DNA of 64,000 nucleotides from Hymenopus coronatus (taxonomy: Eukaryota > Arthropoda > Insecta > Mantodea > Hymenopodidae). Numbering within the stretch: position 1 is the first letter of the stretch; each line of letters begins with the position of its first letter. Shown piece by piece: positions 10,255-20,828 of this stretch. A program made the position numbers and the translations under genes. The DNA lies in assembly GCA_030762935.1 (NCBI GenBank), contig CM060892.1, positions 90,430,827-90,494,826 of the forward strand. Reading direction: 5' to 3'. The notes beneath the pieces are model-generated. The model worked only from the letters and a program-made list of their open reading frames with translations, ran no database searches and was not told the DNA's origin.

Positions 10255-11132
10255 ATGATGTGTTCCATTCACATGAATTTCTCTATCTGTTCCACAAACA
10301 AACCTTTTATTCAAAAGATTGATCTTTTAGTTACATCATGCTAATCAAGATTAAACATAAGTAGAATTAGTTTTATTAGTTGTTTACATGTAAGTAGAGG
10401 GAAATAAGAAAATGCACAGGGTAAAGCGATTGTCAAGTCCTTTAAAAGCCGGTGGCTATGTGAAACAATTTAAATTCCAGTCTCTATTCTAGCCAGGAGT
10501 AAACAAACGAGAAACGAGAAGAAAAATATCTTCTCGTTCGAGAAAAGTTGTATTGCCTTAAAATTGATAATATTGATCTGGAATATCTCAAAAAGGTTAA
10601 CTAAAAAAATGTATATATCATTGTGTATTTTGATGAGATCTGCATTTTTGTGCAGTAAGTTTTTGTATCTCTCTTATAGTTTACCATTTATACAAAGGCC
10701 ATCCAGAATGGCGAGGCTATTCCCAGAAAATTTAAAATATACATTTAATTTGTCATAAAATATTTTAAACATAGGTATTTTACACAAAATCGTCAGAGCC
10801 ATTTTTGAGGAAATTAAAATTTTGAAAAAATGTTCCATGTAAAGTGTAGTTGGGAGTGGGGGAATATCTTGAAATTATTGTGTCGCATCCTTGGAAAATA
10901 TTGAACTTCAATATCAAGTTTGAAATTTAAACGATTTTTCACTTTTGAGCTATGCTGCCCTCACGCACACACGCACACACACATACACACACGGACATGT
11001 TTCTAAAAAAAAATTTTTTGGAATCAGGGGGTCCCAAAATATGTATTTCTGGTGAAATCTCGGTAACGAATTTTTGAGTATATTAAATACTTTCTGTATA
11101 CATTATGTACATAGTACGTCTAGAGAACGTAA
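10255..11132 (+). mobile_element. Family H copy 4, full length, variant subfamily
   Basis: Starts TATGATGTGTTCC after an A run and ends in a hairpin around ATTATGTACATAGT followed by CTAGAGAACGTAATAG. The CA tract is at 10964-10992. The 5' portion has CTCTATCTGTTCCACAAAC in place of the usual CTCTGCAACAAATTATTG. That variant also occurs in the copies at 56.2 and 58.8 kb, suggesting a subfamily. Confidence 0.8.
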
Positions 11133-12284
11133 TAGTAAATCGGTTCCTTCTGAATGCAAATGGAAATTTGTGTTTATCTATACGTACATAATGCACTATC
11201 GTTGTATTATAGTTATATTGTTGGAAATGATTTTCCGTCCTTTAATAATTAGCCTTCTCATTCATTTCGTGAGTTATCATTTCAATCTACTTCACTCTAG
11301 TTCCACTTTTCGTCGCCTTCTTGCCGGTGTCCTATTTTGTTCTCTGTCTTCATCACTTATATTAGTTCAGGGCAACAGTTGAGGCTTTGCTCTTTATCTC
11401 GCTGTCATAATTTATATACTCGCCACTTTTCATTCCTGCTAATATTCTCTTCATCATCATTTAGTTTCCGGCGCTTGGAGAACTCTCGTTACATCAAGAA
11501 GAATGTAATTAGTTCTCAGCGAGAGATACTGGCTTTTATATTCTCGGAAGACTCCTTGTATTAAAATAATGGTTCAAAAATATATAGTTGGCTACGTACT
11601 TAGCCAAGACGACCATAGTTCTAAGTGTTGATATTTCCTCAACGCTATCCTGAATGTTTCTCCAAATTATACTCCTCTTATCTTCCGCATATTCCTTCAA
11701 TTCCGTTTTGTGCTAGACTTGGTGTCTTTCGTAAAATAAAATTATTTCTTAATTTGTACTATTTTACTCTGAAACTTAAATTTACTTACTCACGTTATTT
11801 GAAAACTAAATATTAATTTTCTTTTTGCACCAAATATGTCAACTTTATTTACTATCTACCAAGTTAGATCTAGCGATTAATCTTATGATCTTAATCACCC
11901 TAATTCTTTTCTCCATTTAATTCCTGTGTCACCCGCATTTCTAATCTTCCACTGCATCTCCTCATCTCCCTTGCTAACAGCATACATTCCTGTGATGTTT
12001 GAAAGTGGGTTAAATAACAAAACCTGTACACCACTTATGTAAATAGACACAAAGGAAATACTAAAACAAGAAAGAAATCTTTCCTAGTTGTTTTAAAATT
12101 TTCATTGGCGAGTTCTCTTCTAACTATTTATAACAGGATTGAACTTTTTATTGGAATAGAATCACCAAAACCAATTATAATTTTAAATTTTAAAAGAGCT
12201 AATTTTATACTCTAATCAACCCAATTAAATAAACTTCATAATAAACAAAAAGTTATTCTAATAATTAGTGTTTTTCATAAATGT
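11133..12284. other. Unassigned AT-rich DNA
   Basis: Pyrimidine-rich at 11240-11470 and AT-rich elsewhere. Open frames of 75-102 codons here show no recognisable domain, and their composition follows the pyrimidine bias. Confidence 0.45.
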
Positions 12285-12285
12285 T

Positions 12286-12440
12286 ACAGGGTTTCATTGC
12301 TCCTCTCTCTAGTGCTCACGAATTCGAATCTCGCTTAGGGTGAGTTACCTGATAAGGTAACTTTAAGCTCCATGGACTCAGAGATCATTTGAGCGTTATT
12401 TCACCAATTTCATTCATCGTCTGATACGACCAACCTGAAT
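12286..12440 (+). repeat. SINE-D, plus strand, partial
   Basis: Contains a B-box-like ATTCGAATCTC, then GGTGAGTTACC, GAGATCATTTGAGCG and TATTTCACCAATTTCATTC, in the same order as the SINE-D copies at 2.9 and 20.8 kb. The A box is indistinct, and the usual AAAGGACGTTAAAC tail is absent. Confidence 0.6.
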
Positions 12441-12444
12441 ACCG

Positions 12445-13140
12445 CGAAATATACCAAATATTTCCAGAATTTGAATATTGATAATTGTAGCGCCATCCTT
12501 GACGCTTCTGCATTCCAGCCGAGCAGACCCAGGCTATCATAATTTATATGTTATTATGGAAAATCTGCAAAGATGCAAAGTGGTACAATTTATAAGCACA
12601 TATTTTAAATTTTACCGCCGTATTTTAAATTGAACCACTAGCAGAATAAATGATATAAACGCGCATCTTTTAAGCTAAGTAAAGAATATTTATTTTGCAT
12701 GAACTTTTTTTTGCGATCAATATAAATTATTAGTTATATTTGCGCTGATATACACTATTTTCTATTAAATTTGGAAACGAATTAGACTAATTCGTTTCCA
12801 ATTATCGTCTAGTTCATCATATAAATGTAATAGTCCACCTAGACTACCTATCATCCTTATCTGAGTTATCTAGTCTTAAAACTGTTCAGTAAACAACAAT
12901 AAAAATTATGCATTATTCCTTTTATTTTCTCTAGAATATTAGTTTAGACACGCCACTTCTTCTACATATTCCATTACGGTCTGCGTCGCTATTTCTGAAG
13001 ACGTACAATACTCTTTTAAGCCTTCATTACTCCAGAAGTCATATTACTTTCTTTCTACCATCTGAAATCATAATTATAACAAAAATATTCGGTATTACAT
13101 AAATTTCTGGCTTTTATGGTTAAATTATGTATAATATTAA
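12445..13140. other. Unassigned AT-rich DNA
   Basis: Holds a short inverted repeat, TTTGGAAACGAATTAG / CTAATTCGTTTCCAA, at about 12770-12800. It is a near-perfect hairpin of unknown meaning. No gene or known repeat. Confidence 0.4.
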
Positions 13141-13145
13141 TCTAA

Positions 13146-13385
13146 TTGTTTTTTCACACAGGAGTTGGATAGATAGAGTCAGACTGAAAAAGTCAATGCT
13201 ATATATACAGCTGGGATTTGAACCAGGATCTCCCGGTTTCTATCTGGTTGCTCTACCACTGAACTACCAAGGCAACATACCGGCATGACATTGAATTTCT
13301 CAACTGACTCGCATGTTTCCCGGTAAACTACAAGGTGATCTCAAGTTATTGAGATTACAACCGCAATAAAACAGCATTAAAAATA
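13146..13385 (-). repeat. tRNA-bearing TIR repeat (family T), minus
   Basis: Starts with AATTGTTTTTTCACACAGG, the terminal sequence of family T, then GGAGTTGGATAGATAGAGTC. The minus-strand tRNA-like domain has a B box GGTTCAAATCC at 13214-13224 and an A-box region TGGTAGTTCAGTGG near 13257-13270. It ends in the upstream part, whose complement contains TTTCCCGGTAAACTACAAGG. The far end is worn. Confidence 0.6.
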
Positions 13386-13389
13386 GAGT

Positions 13390-14690
13390 TCTAATGCCAC
13401 AGATGGAAGCACTGGATATGAACGGATATTTCAGTAATTAATTGGTATCGAACACAATTTGAAAGAAACGTTCTTCTCATACTTTCTTGGGTTGTATAAT
13501 ATGGCTACAGAACTTTGCTGATAACTAAACATTTACTCCGCCACTTTCTATAAATAAAATATATTCCACTAATGCAGGCTTGAACGTTGAAATCGGTGCC
13601 TTGTATGTGTGTGTGTGTGTGTGTTCAGGATATTATAAACCGACACATGACAAACTATACACACTATAGAGGGAGGAGACAATCCCTGCTTGCTTCGGCT
13701 TAATATAAAGCGAATTGGTGACTCTAAACGATGGACACTACTTAAGCATCCATTACGTTGAAATGTGATCATTAGAGCTCGGTTCAGAGTCACGAAATTG
13801 CTGGCATGAGGTTTGGTGTACCCAGAGTATAACTTTGATGTGATGAAGTACGCGTGTTCCCTAAAGCCCGTTTCGAAACGTTCTATACTATCTAGCACTA
13901 CTCACTGCCTGACCCCGCACACTTCCTGCTAGTATGATAAACCAGTGAACACTGAAAGAGAGCGCAGATTGAAGAATGTCGAAAGTACGAGAGGGTAGGA
14001 GTTCGACACTGAACAATCTTGTGGATGGTTCAATAAATTTTGAGTGACAGAACAAAGCCTTTTCTCTCGATATATTAAAGATATATATTTTAATTCACTG
14101 CGATGATCTCTGAGTGACTTTGGTTAATTTATGTTCATTGTTTTTCAAGGTCTTTACATTATTGTCCTGAATTTTTGTATCAAGCTTTATAATTTTATGC
14201 ATATTTATAGTGCGAACACCTCTCCACTACCCTCTCTTTATACCACTTACAGCTGTTTGTATTAATAATTGTGTGCGCTTTGGAACCAAAAACTCTAGTA
14301 ATCATATTTTGTAATATAATGTGTGCTATCAACTAGAGCCAAGCATATGACTTTCAAAATGGTTGTCCAGTATTAAGAGGTATTGTGGGGAAAACATTTT
14401 GACGAATAGAATCAGTCAGTTTCTGTTATATGAATGCAGACATAACATCATCTAATTATGGTTCATTGAACCATTGAAAGTTAAACTTTAACATTTAGCA
14501 AAGATACGGTTGATCACGAAAATAGATATCTATTATATAATTGTATAAAGTCGTTTTTTTAGTCAACTGTGAATATTATAAAACCAAGCGTAGACGAGAG
14601 TCATAACACCAGAATTGATAAATGACTTTACATATGTGGATAGTACATTTTTTTTTTTTTTTTTTTTTACACGCTAATATGAATTTCAAA
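13390..14690. other. Unassigned DNA with a (TG)n tract
   Basis: A perfect TG microsatellite lies at 13604-13623 and a T run at 14650-14669. The 109-codon minus frame at 13569-13898 reads through the microsatellite and shows no domain. Nothing else is recognised. Confidence 0.4.
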
Positions 14691-14693
14691 AAT

Positions 14694-15336
14694 TCTGATG
14701 TGTACCATTCACATCTCTACATCTCTGGAACAAATCATTGTTAAAAGGCTTATTATTCTATCTATGTCATGATAATTGAGATAAGCATTAGCAGAAATGA
14801 TCTCATTGCTTGCTTCCTTGTAAGCAGAAGGGAAATAAGGGAATACATTAGGCTAAAGTGATGGTTAAATCAATTAAAATTTGGTTGCCATACAGTTGAA
14901 ATCCGTTTCTTTGTATCACGAGTTCAGCAATTTACATATAAGAAAATTTTCCAATAACAAGGAATACTCAAAAATGATAAATTCCGCGGTAAAAATCTAT
15001 ATGAAGTAAATTGTTTGTTTTAACGAGAACTGCATTTTTTGTAAATTTTAAATTTACCACAATTCAGCAAAATTCCCAAAAAATTCAAGATATACATATT
15101 ATTTGTCGTATAAATATCTTTAACATATGGTATTTTATATGAAAGTCATTAGAGCTATTTTTGATAAAATTAAAAGTTTTGACAATTTTTCCATGTAATG
15201 GGTAGTTTTGGGTGAAGGGATTTTTCTCAAAACTTTTGTGTCGCATCCTTGTGTCACACTTAACTACAAAATTTGGTATTTTACCGACTTTTCGTTCACA
15301 GACACACGGACAAGCACCTTTTTCTATATGCTTTTT
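14694..15336 (+). mobile_element. Family H copy 5, 5' part, split by copy 6
   Basis: Starts TCTGATGTGTACC, runs through the usual body and GTCGCATCCTTG, reaches the short CA tract at 15298-15315, and stops inside the family T tract (CTATATGCTTTTT). The remainder resumes at 16163 with TTTTTTAATACAGGGG, so this copy was interrupted by insertion of another family H element. Confidence 0.8.
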
Positions 15337-15485
15337 ACTTTCTCTATACGTACAGTACATAGTGTATACAGAAGGCATTGCATTCCACCCAAAATTCGAT
15401 ACCAAGATTTCACCAGAAATATATGTTTTGGGTCGCCCTGAATAAAAAAAAACATTTTTACAAAAAGGTCCATGTGTGTGCGAGT

Positions 15486-15536
<51 letters not shown>

Positions 15537-16162
15537 TGTGTGTCTGTGGACAGAAAATACTGTTGAATGCCAAACTTGGTATTTAAGTTTGGTTTCTTCC
15601 AAGGATGCGACAACTACTCTTTACATGGAACTTTTTTCAACAATTTTGCTTTTCTCAAAAATAGCTCTATCGATTTTGATTAAAATATCGTATATCAAAG
15701 ATATTTACCTGCAAAATAATATGCATATCATGAATTTTCTGGGAATAGCCTCAGAAGACTACTTTATTCTGGATGAATTTTACGGAATTTTGCATAACTC
15801 CTAAACCGTATGAGATACACAAAAACCTACCGCACTAAAATGTAGAGCACAATTTTTTTCGTGGAGTTGAGTGTTTTTAGATATTCCTTGTTTTTGATTT
15901 CAGCTATAAAATACTCATATAGTACTTTGTCAACTCGTGTCCATACAACCAAATGAAGTTCAGTCACATACAAACCAGCTTTTGACTATCACTTTAACCT
16001 ATAGTACTTCCTTATTTAGCTTCTATTTACAAAGAAGCCAAGTAATAAGATTGTTTTTCCTATGTTTTTTCTCCATTAGCAAGAAGTACATAGCAGCATA
16101 AGTTTTTAACCATAATTTGTTGCAGAGATGTAGAGAAAGTCATGTGAATAGAACACATAAGA
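15337..16162 (-). mobile_element. Family H copy 6, full, nested in copy 5
   Basis: Complete copy in minus orientation. It begins with its 3' end, ACTTTCTCTATACG and a hairpin (TACGTACAGTACATAGTGTA), and finishes with GGTGTAC-type 5' sequence ending GAACACATAAGA. Both ends fall exactly in the T tract of copy 5, which continues on the other side. This defines the true element ends: TC at the 5' end and AGAAAGT at the 3' end. It carries the long TG tract at 15486-15535. Confidence 0.85.
15486..15545 (+). repeat. (TG)n microsatellite inside family H
   Basis: About 25 near-perfect TG units with TCTG interruptions near both ends. It sits at the standard CA-tract position of family H copy 6. Several long frames cross it only because a dinucleotide repeat has few stops. 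Confidence 0.9.
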
Positions 16163-16228
16163 TTTTTTAATACAGGGGACCCTAAAACGTGCATTTCCGG
16201 TGAAATCTCGGCATCGAATTTTGTGTGA
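16163..16228 (+). mobile_element. Family H copy 5, 3' part
   Basis: Resumes with the T tract, then ACAGGGGACCCTAAAACGTG, TTTCCGGTGAAATCTCGG and CATCGAATTTTG, continuing copy 5 beyond the nested element. It is truncated before the 3' hairpin. Confidence 0.8.
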
Positions 16229-16784
16229 ATTTGTATGCTTTTTAAAACAAAGATTGGCTAGCAAGTGTGTCTTTTATAAATTAACCGCAGCTTTTTTTTT
16301 ATGCTTATTCCTTTATCTGCCTGACTACTTTAGTTATTTTAAATGGCTAAACATTCGGACTGTGTGTGTAACTATTAAATTAACTGATTCTAGTTACAAC
16401 TATCACAGTAAACTGCTGCTGGGCTAAGGCATGAAGCGGTTGTGGTGATCCCATAATCTAGTTTTGTAGATCTTTGTTCATTCTGTTTGAAGCTAACAGC
16501 TCTTTTACACGTTCGTGTGACACTAAAGAGATACTTTATGGTTTATGTAAACGACAGTTAATTGCTATTAGTGTGATACACTACTATTTACAGGAATATG
16601 TCATCAAACATCAAACTTTTATATGAAAACTGGCTGCCTGACGCGCCTCTAATGATGATGCATATGCTCTCGTTAAAGAGTAAACTGATGCAAATATCTG
16701 CATCATGTTTTCTGCAGTCTCTTCACCTATACCGCCGGTGCCTTTGCGATATTTTGCAGAGGCATTGCTAAAGTGGAGATTGAT
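16229..16784. other. Unassigned AT-rich DNA
   Basis: No repeat or coding signal recognised. Confidence 0.45.
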
Positions 16785-17071
16785 AAACAAGGTTGAGCTG
16801 GATAGTTAGTCAGACTGAAAAGTTCAATGCCATAGCTGGGATTTCAACCACGGATCTTCCAGTCTCTAGCCGGTCGCTCTAGCCACTGAGCTAACATGGC
16901 ATCATGCCGGCACGACTTTAACTTCAACTGACTCGGATATTTCCTGGTAAACCACAAGATGATCTCAAATTATTTTTGAAATGGCATAACCCATAGGCGA
17001 CTTACAATGTTGTAAGTATTTTAGGTCCCGCGCTTCATTGTATAGTCAACTATTGTGGTCAATTGATATTG
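16785..17071 (-). repeat. tRNA-bearing repeat (family T), minus
   Basis: On the minus strand, in order: a leader containing GAAGCGCGGGACC and GTAAGTCGCC, then CTTGTGGTTTACCAGG, CATGATGCCATG, and the tRNA-like domain with TTAGCTCAGTGGCTAGAGC (A box) and GTGGTTGAAATCCC (B-box region). The segment GGCTAGAGACTGG can form an anticodon arm with loop CTAGAGA, giving AGA at the anticodon position. Last comes the CAGTCTGACTAACTATCC tail. It is not a working tRNA gene, because the arms carry mismatches. Confidence 0.6.
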
Positions 17072-17437
17072 ATTTAATTGTTTTTTTCACACAAGCCGTG
17101 GCTGCGGCCTGGCCGAATGATTAGATAATTTGCCTCTCACCTAGATAGCCCGGGATCATTCCCAAGCGATCGCATGCGAGATTTGTGGTGGACAAAGTGG
17201 CGAAGGGGCGGGTTCACCCTGGGTTCTCCGGTTTCCCCCGCCATCGCATACCACCGGTGCTCCATCTTCGTTCTATGTATTACCAGTGTCATCGCCTGCG
17301 GTCCCATGGTAGTAAAAGTGGGCGTTAAATTCTATCAAAAAAGAAAAACACAAGCCGTGTTGGGTTGTTAGGTCTGACTATATCAAACTCCTGTCCTATT
17401 CATGGCTTGTGTGAAAAAACAATTAAATTAACAAGGT
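17072..17437. mobile_element. Small TIR element interrupted by SINE-A
   Basis: The left end, ATTTAATTG plus TTTTTTTCACACAAGCCGTG, and the right end, CATGGCTTGTGTGAAAAAAC plus AATTAAAT, are inverted copies of about 28 bp. Between them only about 50 bp belong to the element; the rest is a SINE-A insertion at 17101-17347. The same terminal sequence borders the tRNA-bearing copies at 13.1 and 47.7 kb, so this looks like a short miniature member of that family. Confidence 0.65.
17101..17347 (+). repeat. SINE-A with 12-bp target-site duplication
   Basis: The A-box region GGCCGAATGAT and a mutated B box (GGATCATTCCC) begin the element. The SINE-A body follows, with GATTTGTGGTGGACAAAG, GGGTTCTCCGGTTTCCCCC, CATACCACCGGTGCTCC and TATGTATTACCAGTGTCA, then a short A-rich end. 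It is flanked by exact 12-bp copies of ACACAAGCCGTG at 17089-17100 and 17348-17359, the hallmark of LINE-machinery insertion. Confidence 0.9.
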
Positions 17438-17600
17438 AGAGCTGTCAGTGGCATATGGTTTACTTACTCTTGCATATGGTGCATACCAGAGATCTATGGT
17501 TTAAATCACGGCTATGCATTGAATTTTTCAGTCTGACTCTACTTTTCCATCTCCTGTCCTTCACACGGCAAGTATGGAAGAAACAATTGACTGCCGCTAA
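17438..17600 (+). repeat. tRNA-bearing repeat (family T), plus, 5'-truncated
   Basis: A degraded tRNA-like part (GAGCTGTCAGTGG, AGAGATCTATGGTTTAAATC) is followed by GCATTGAATTTTTCAGTCTG, CATCTCCTGTCCTTCACACG and GAAGAAACAATTGAC. It abuts the small TIR element head to tail, so family T pieces lie in tandem here. Confidence 0.5.
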
Positions 17601-17718
17601 CAGCTTGTTTTCTTTGCTACAAATACAGGACATTGTCTGCTAATGTTAATTTTCACTGGTTATCATTTATTATGTTTCCCAGAAATAACTCATTATATAC
17701 TTTATGGTTTTCAAAGTA

Positions 17719-18605
17719 CAGGGTTACTACAAAAGAAATAGACAACTTCAACTGCCTGTAAAACAAAAAACTATTAGAGATAGCAACCTAATTATTTTGG
17801 AGCTATGTTGAGAAACTCTCAAAGTTTTCTTTGTTACTATTGGTAATGCTGTAGTGTTTCGTTTGTTGTTGCAGAAGCTGAAATGGCGGAAAATCCTGTG
17901 GAAAAAGCATATTGCGTGTTGGAATTTGCTAGAACGCAATCAGCAACTGTTGTCCAACGACATTTTAGAACACGTTACCACAAAACGCCACCGACTAGAC
18001 AGTCAATCTACGACTGGTATAGAAAATTCGAGAAAACGGGATGTTTGTGCAAAGGGAAGAGCTCGGGAAGACCAAGAGTTTCGGAAGAAAACGTTGAACG
18101 TGTTCGTTCTGCCTACATAAGAAGCCCACAGAAATCGACATCTAGGGCAAGAATGCAATTACAAATTCCACAGCAAACGGTATGGAAAATCTTGCGGAAG
18201 CGACTGCACATGATGCCTTACAGATTACAGATGTTGCAGTTTCTGAGTGAAGAAGGTAAGGTCATACGGCGTGACTTTTGCATCGACATGTTGCGACATG
18301 ATGAAGACGATGCTGGTTTTTGTGAGCGCATCATTTCATTTTTGTGGTAACGTGATCTAAAATGTCGTTGGACAACAGTTGCTGATTGCGTTCTAGCAAA
18401 TTCCAACACGCAATATGCCTTTTCCACAGGATTTTCCGCCATTTCAGCTTCTGCAACAACAAACAAAACACTACAGCGTTATCAATAGTAGCAAACGAAA
18501 CTTTGAGAGTTTCTCAACATACCTCCAAAATAATTAGGTTGCTATCTCTAATAGTTTTTGTTTTACAGGTAGTTGAAGTTGTCTATTTCTTTTGTAGTAA
18601 CCCTG
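17719..18605 (+). mobile_element. Foldback Tc/mariner-type element, 267-bp inverted arms
   Basis: The element starts CAGGGTTACTACAAAAG and ends with the complement, and a TA dinucleotide flanks each side (17717-17718 and 18606-18607), the standard Tc/mariner target duplication. The left arm (17719 to about 17985) and right arm (about 18339-18605) are inverted copies at roughly 95% identity by eye. Both contain the terminal region plus the first 34 codons of a transposase. The unique centre carries more of the gene in plus orientation. An ordinary copy would have short TIRs and a whole transposase, so this is an internally deleted, inverted-duplicated derivative. Confidence 0.9.
17883..18350 (+). 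CDS. Truncated Tc/mariner-type transposase, N-terminal half
   Basis: An open frame of 155 codons starts MAENPVEKAYCVLEFARTQS. Its first part is the helix-turn-helix domain found in insect Tc-like transposases annotated as DUF4817 (EKTGCLCKGKSSGRPRVSEE linker, then VERVRSAYIRSPQKSTSRAR). A second helix-turn-helix follows (QQTVWKILRKRLHMMPYRLQ). The frame ends after FCERI, just where the first catalytic-domain motif (an SDE-type segment) would begin, and finishes in the inverted arm. It could encode a DNA-binding protein without catalytic activity. The first 34 residues recur in opposite orientation at 18466-18340. Whether it is expressed is unknown. Confidence 0.65.
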   Translation: MAENPVEKAYCVLEFARTQSATVVQRHFRTRYHKTPPTRQSIYDWYRKFEKTGCLCKGKSSGRPRVSEENVERVRSAYIRSPQKSTSRARMQLQIPQQTVWKILRKRLHMMPYRLQMLQFLSEEGKVIRRDFCIDMLRHDEDDAGFCERIISFLW

Positions 18606-18607
18606 TA

Positions 18608-19190
18608 TTGTTCATTCTAGCATGGACAAAATCCTTTTCTAGTGGAAAGTGAGTGGATAATTAATAGAGATGTAACATAGAGACTCTCATACACATAAGT
18701 CGGAACTAGATAACGACTTATTCGTGGTTATATATAACTATGCAATGCAAGACCGACATTTTTAAAGCACTATAATCTGTAGTTTTGAAATAAAGAATAA
18801 TATTTGATGACGAAACAGTATGTACAGATCTTTTTATGTTTAACTTCTTTTATGTGATCTTCTTTGTCTGTCCCCTCTTTGTGAACAACATTACACTGCT
18901 ATCACTGCTATCAGTCCAATTTTTTTTAAAAGAAATTGTATTTCTTTAGGAGCTTTTCTTAAAACGTATATTTTATCCTTGACAATCTCAAACCACAAGA
19001 TGATTCAAAGAGTATAAATTAATTTGTAATTGTTTTATCTAATAAAACCGAAATAAGGCTTTGTAGCTACTCTCTGTTTTACCACATCCGCCGAAATATA
19101 TGATTACCATAATCTGTTTTGTTTGACATCTGTACATGTTTAAACCCCTAGATAATACAAGAAAACCCGAATAGTCTGGTCAAATTCAGG
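18608..19190. other. Unassigned AT-rich DNA
   Basis: No repeat or gene recognised. Confidence 0.45.
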
Positions 19191-19394
19191 ACTGATGGTA
19201 GCCCATCCATATAGGACTCGCTCGTTTCTCCGAGTTCAGTTAGTTAGAAATGCGTTTTATTCTTCTTTCGCGTTTACCCTCCTTGTATGAAACTATTCCC
19301 TCCAGGGTTTATAAACCAGCGCCTGGGACCAGATGCCAGTTGAAATATAGCGCTCTCTGGATCAGAGAAAATAGTCAAGATGGATGATCAGCCA

Positions 19395-19525
19395 AAAGAG
19401 ATGAGGAAGAAGAGCTATGAAATAATGGTGAAATGGATGAAAGGTGGAATGAATGGCATGGGACAAAATTTGCCCACACATAGTTTTGTTCATCATAAAT
19501 CCCACATGGTATTTCCGGGCCGTGT
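19395..19525 (-). repeat. SINE-B-like remnant, minus
   Basis: The minus strand reads ATGTGGGATTTATGATGAAC, then CCATTCATTCCACC and a CATCC-rich stretch. This matches the body order of the SINE-B copies at 25.7 and 47.1 kb but is heavily mutated. The 73-codon plus frame at 19380-19601 is simply its complement. Confidence 0.45.
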
Positions 19526-20129
19526 TAAAGAGAGGCAAGAGGTCCAAACACTCAACCATGAAGCCGACCTCCTTAGAAATGCAGCAACGGGGAGTACCTA
19601 ACTATTCATAATAGGTACAATATACATTTTACAAAAATTGAAATTGAATTTTTGTAGCGGGATTAGACTACTTAGTGAGTTCGATTCTGCACATTAATAA
19701 AAATTTAAAAAAAAATAAAGAACCATAGTAACTGAAGTGATTAAAATGGCCTAATTCCTATCTGCGGATAAAATCAAAATGTCACTGTTCGAATATTGGC
19801 AATAACCCACAATTTTTGCCGGTCCCCGTAGCTGCGCTTGCTAAAGTGCCTAACTTTGTTACTTTGTGGCGCAGGAGTCCCGCCTTGGGCATGGGTTTTG
19901 TATGTATGTGTATGTGCATTTGTAAGAAAAAACAAAATGGCAAACAAACAGGAAAACAAAGTTAATATAGAGAAAATGAAAAAATAAAAGGAATACAGTG
20001 CCGGAGTCCCGACAAGTCTCCGGAACTTTTTTACGTTAAAAAAATTGCGCAGTTACTGTGATTACTGTACGTTTTCGTACTGCCGTCTTCTCGTTAGAAT
20101 ATTCCTCATCTCAAAGTTCACATTATAGT
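19526..20129. repeat. Unassigned DNA with tRNA-like SINE traces
   Basis: GTAGCGGGATTAGACTACTT with GAGTTCGATTC at 19656-19690, and CCGTAGCTGCGCTTGC at 19825-19840, look like worn SINE heads on the plus strand. No complete box pair or tail could be assigned. Confidence 0.3.
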
Positions 20130-20290
20130 CTTGTTGATGTTGTTTTATACTTTTACTACAAAGGATTGATAATTCATAGAATGAAGATGGAGCACATGTG
20201 GAATGCGATGGCGGGGGAAAGCAGAAAATCCGTAGTAAAGTCGCTTTATTCACCACAAATCCCACGTACGGTCGCATGGGAGCTTTGCTG
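20130..20290 (-). repeat. SINE-A, minus, head missing
   Basis: The minus strand contains GGGATTTGTGGTGAATAAAG, TTTCCCCCGCCATCGCATTC, TGTGCTCCATCTTCATTC and GTAGTAAAAGT in the SINE-A order. The tRNA-like head with the pol III boxes is absent. Confidence 0.7.
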
Positions 20291-20828
20291 TCATGCGTAT
20301 TGTTTCAATGTATGCATGTTACTACATTTTAAACTTTCTTTCTACCGACTGTTCTTTTACTACGTTATGATCCACTAGATACACTTGTTACAATGACTCT
20401 AAACAAAACATTTTATAATAGATTAAATAGCATAGTTTAATGCTCAATACCGTTCGATATTACCGCGAGAGACTCTACGCCTTTGTAAGATGTAACAAAT
20501 TATTATAAAACGTGTTTTATTCTATAAAACTCATGCTATTCCAGACAAATATTAGCAGAAATGCTCATAAACTTGCTTTTTTGTAAGTAGAAAGGATACA
20601 AAAGAATGCACTAGCCTAGAGCGATTGTGAGATCTTTTAAAAGCTAGTTGCCATGCGTTCAAAATCCGTTTCTTTGCAAGGCCAAGAGTTTACAAATTTC
20701 TCTAGGAGAAAAGATTTAATTATTTTGAAACTATATCAATAGCATGGAATATCTAAAAATGGTCAACTCCAAGAAAAAAATGTATACGACATAAATTGTG
20801 TGTTTTAACGAAATCTATTTCCTTTATG

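Noticed and set aside
15085..15804. Several long open frames on both strands (up to 162 codons) with His-Thr or Cys-Val runs
   Set aside because: They are translations of the CA/TG microsatellite and T tract in family H. The same pattern recurs at other copies with unrelated reading frames.
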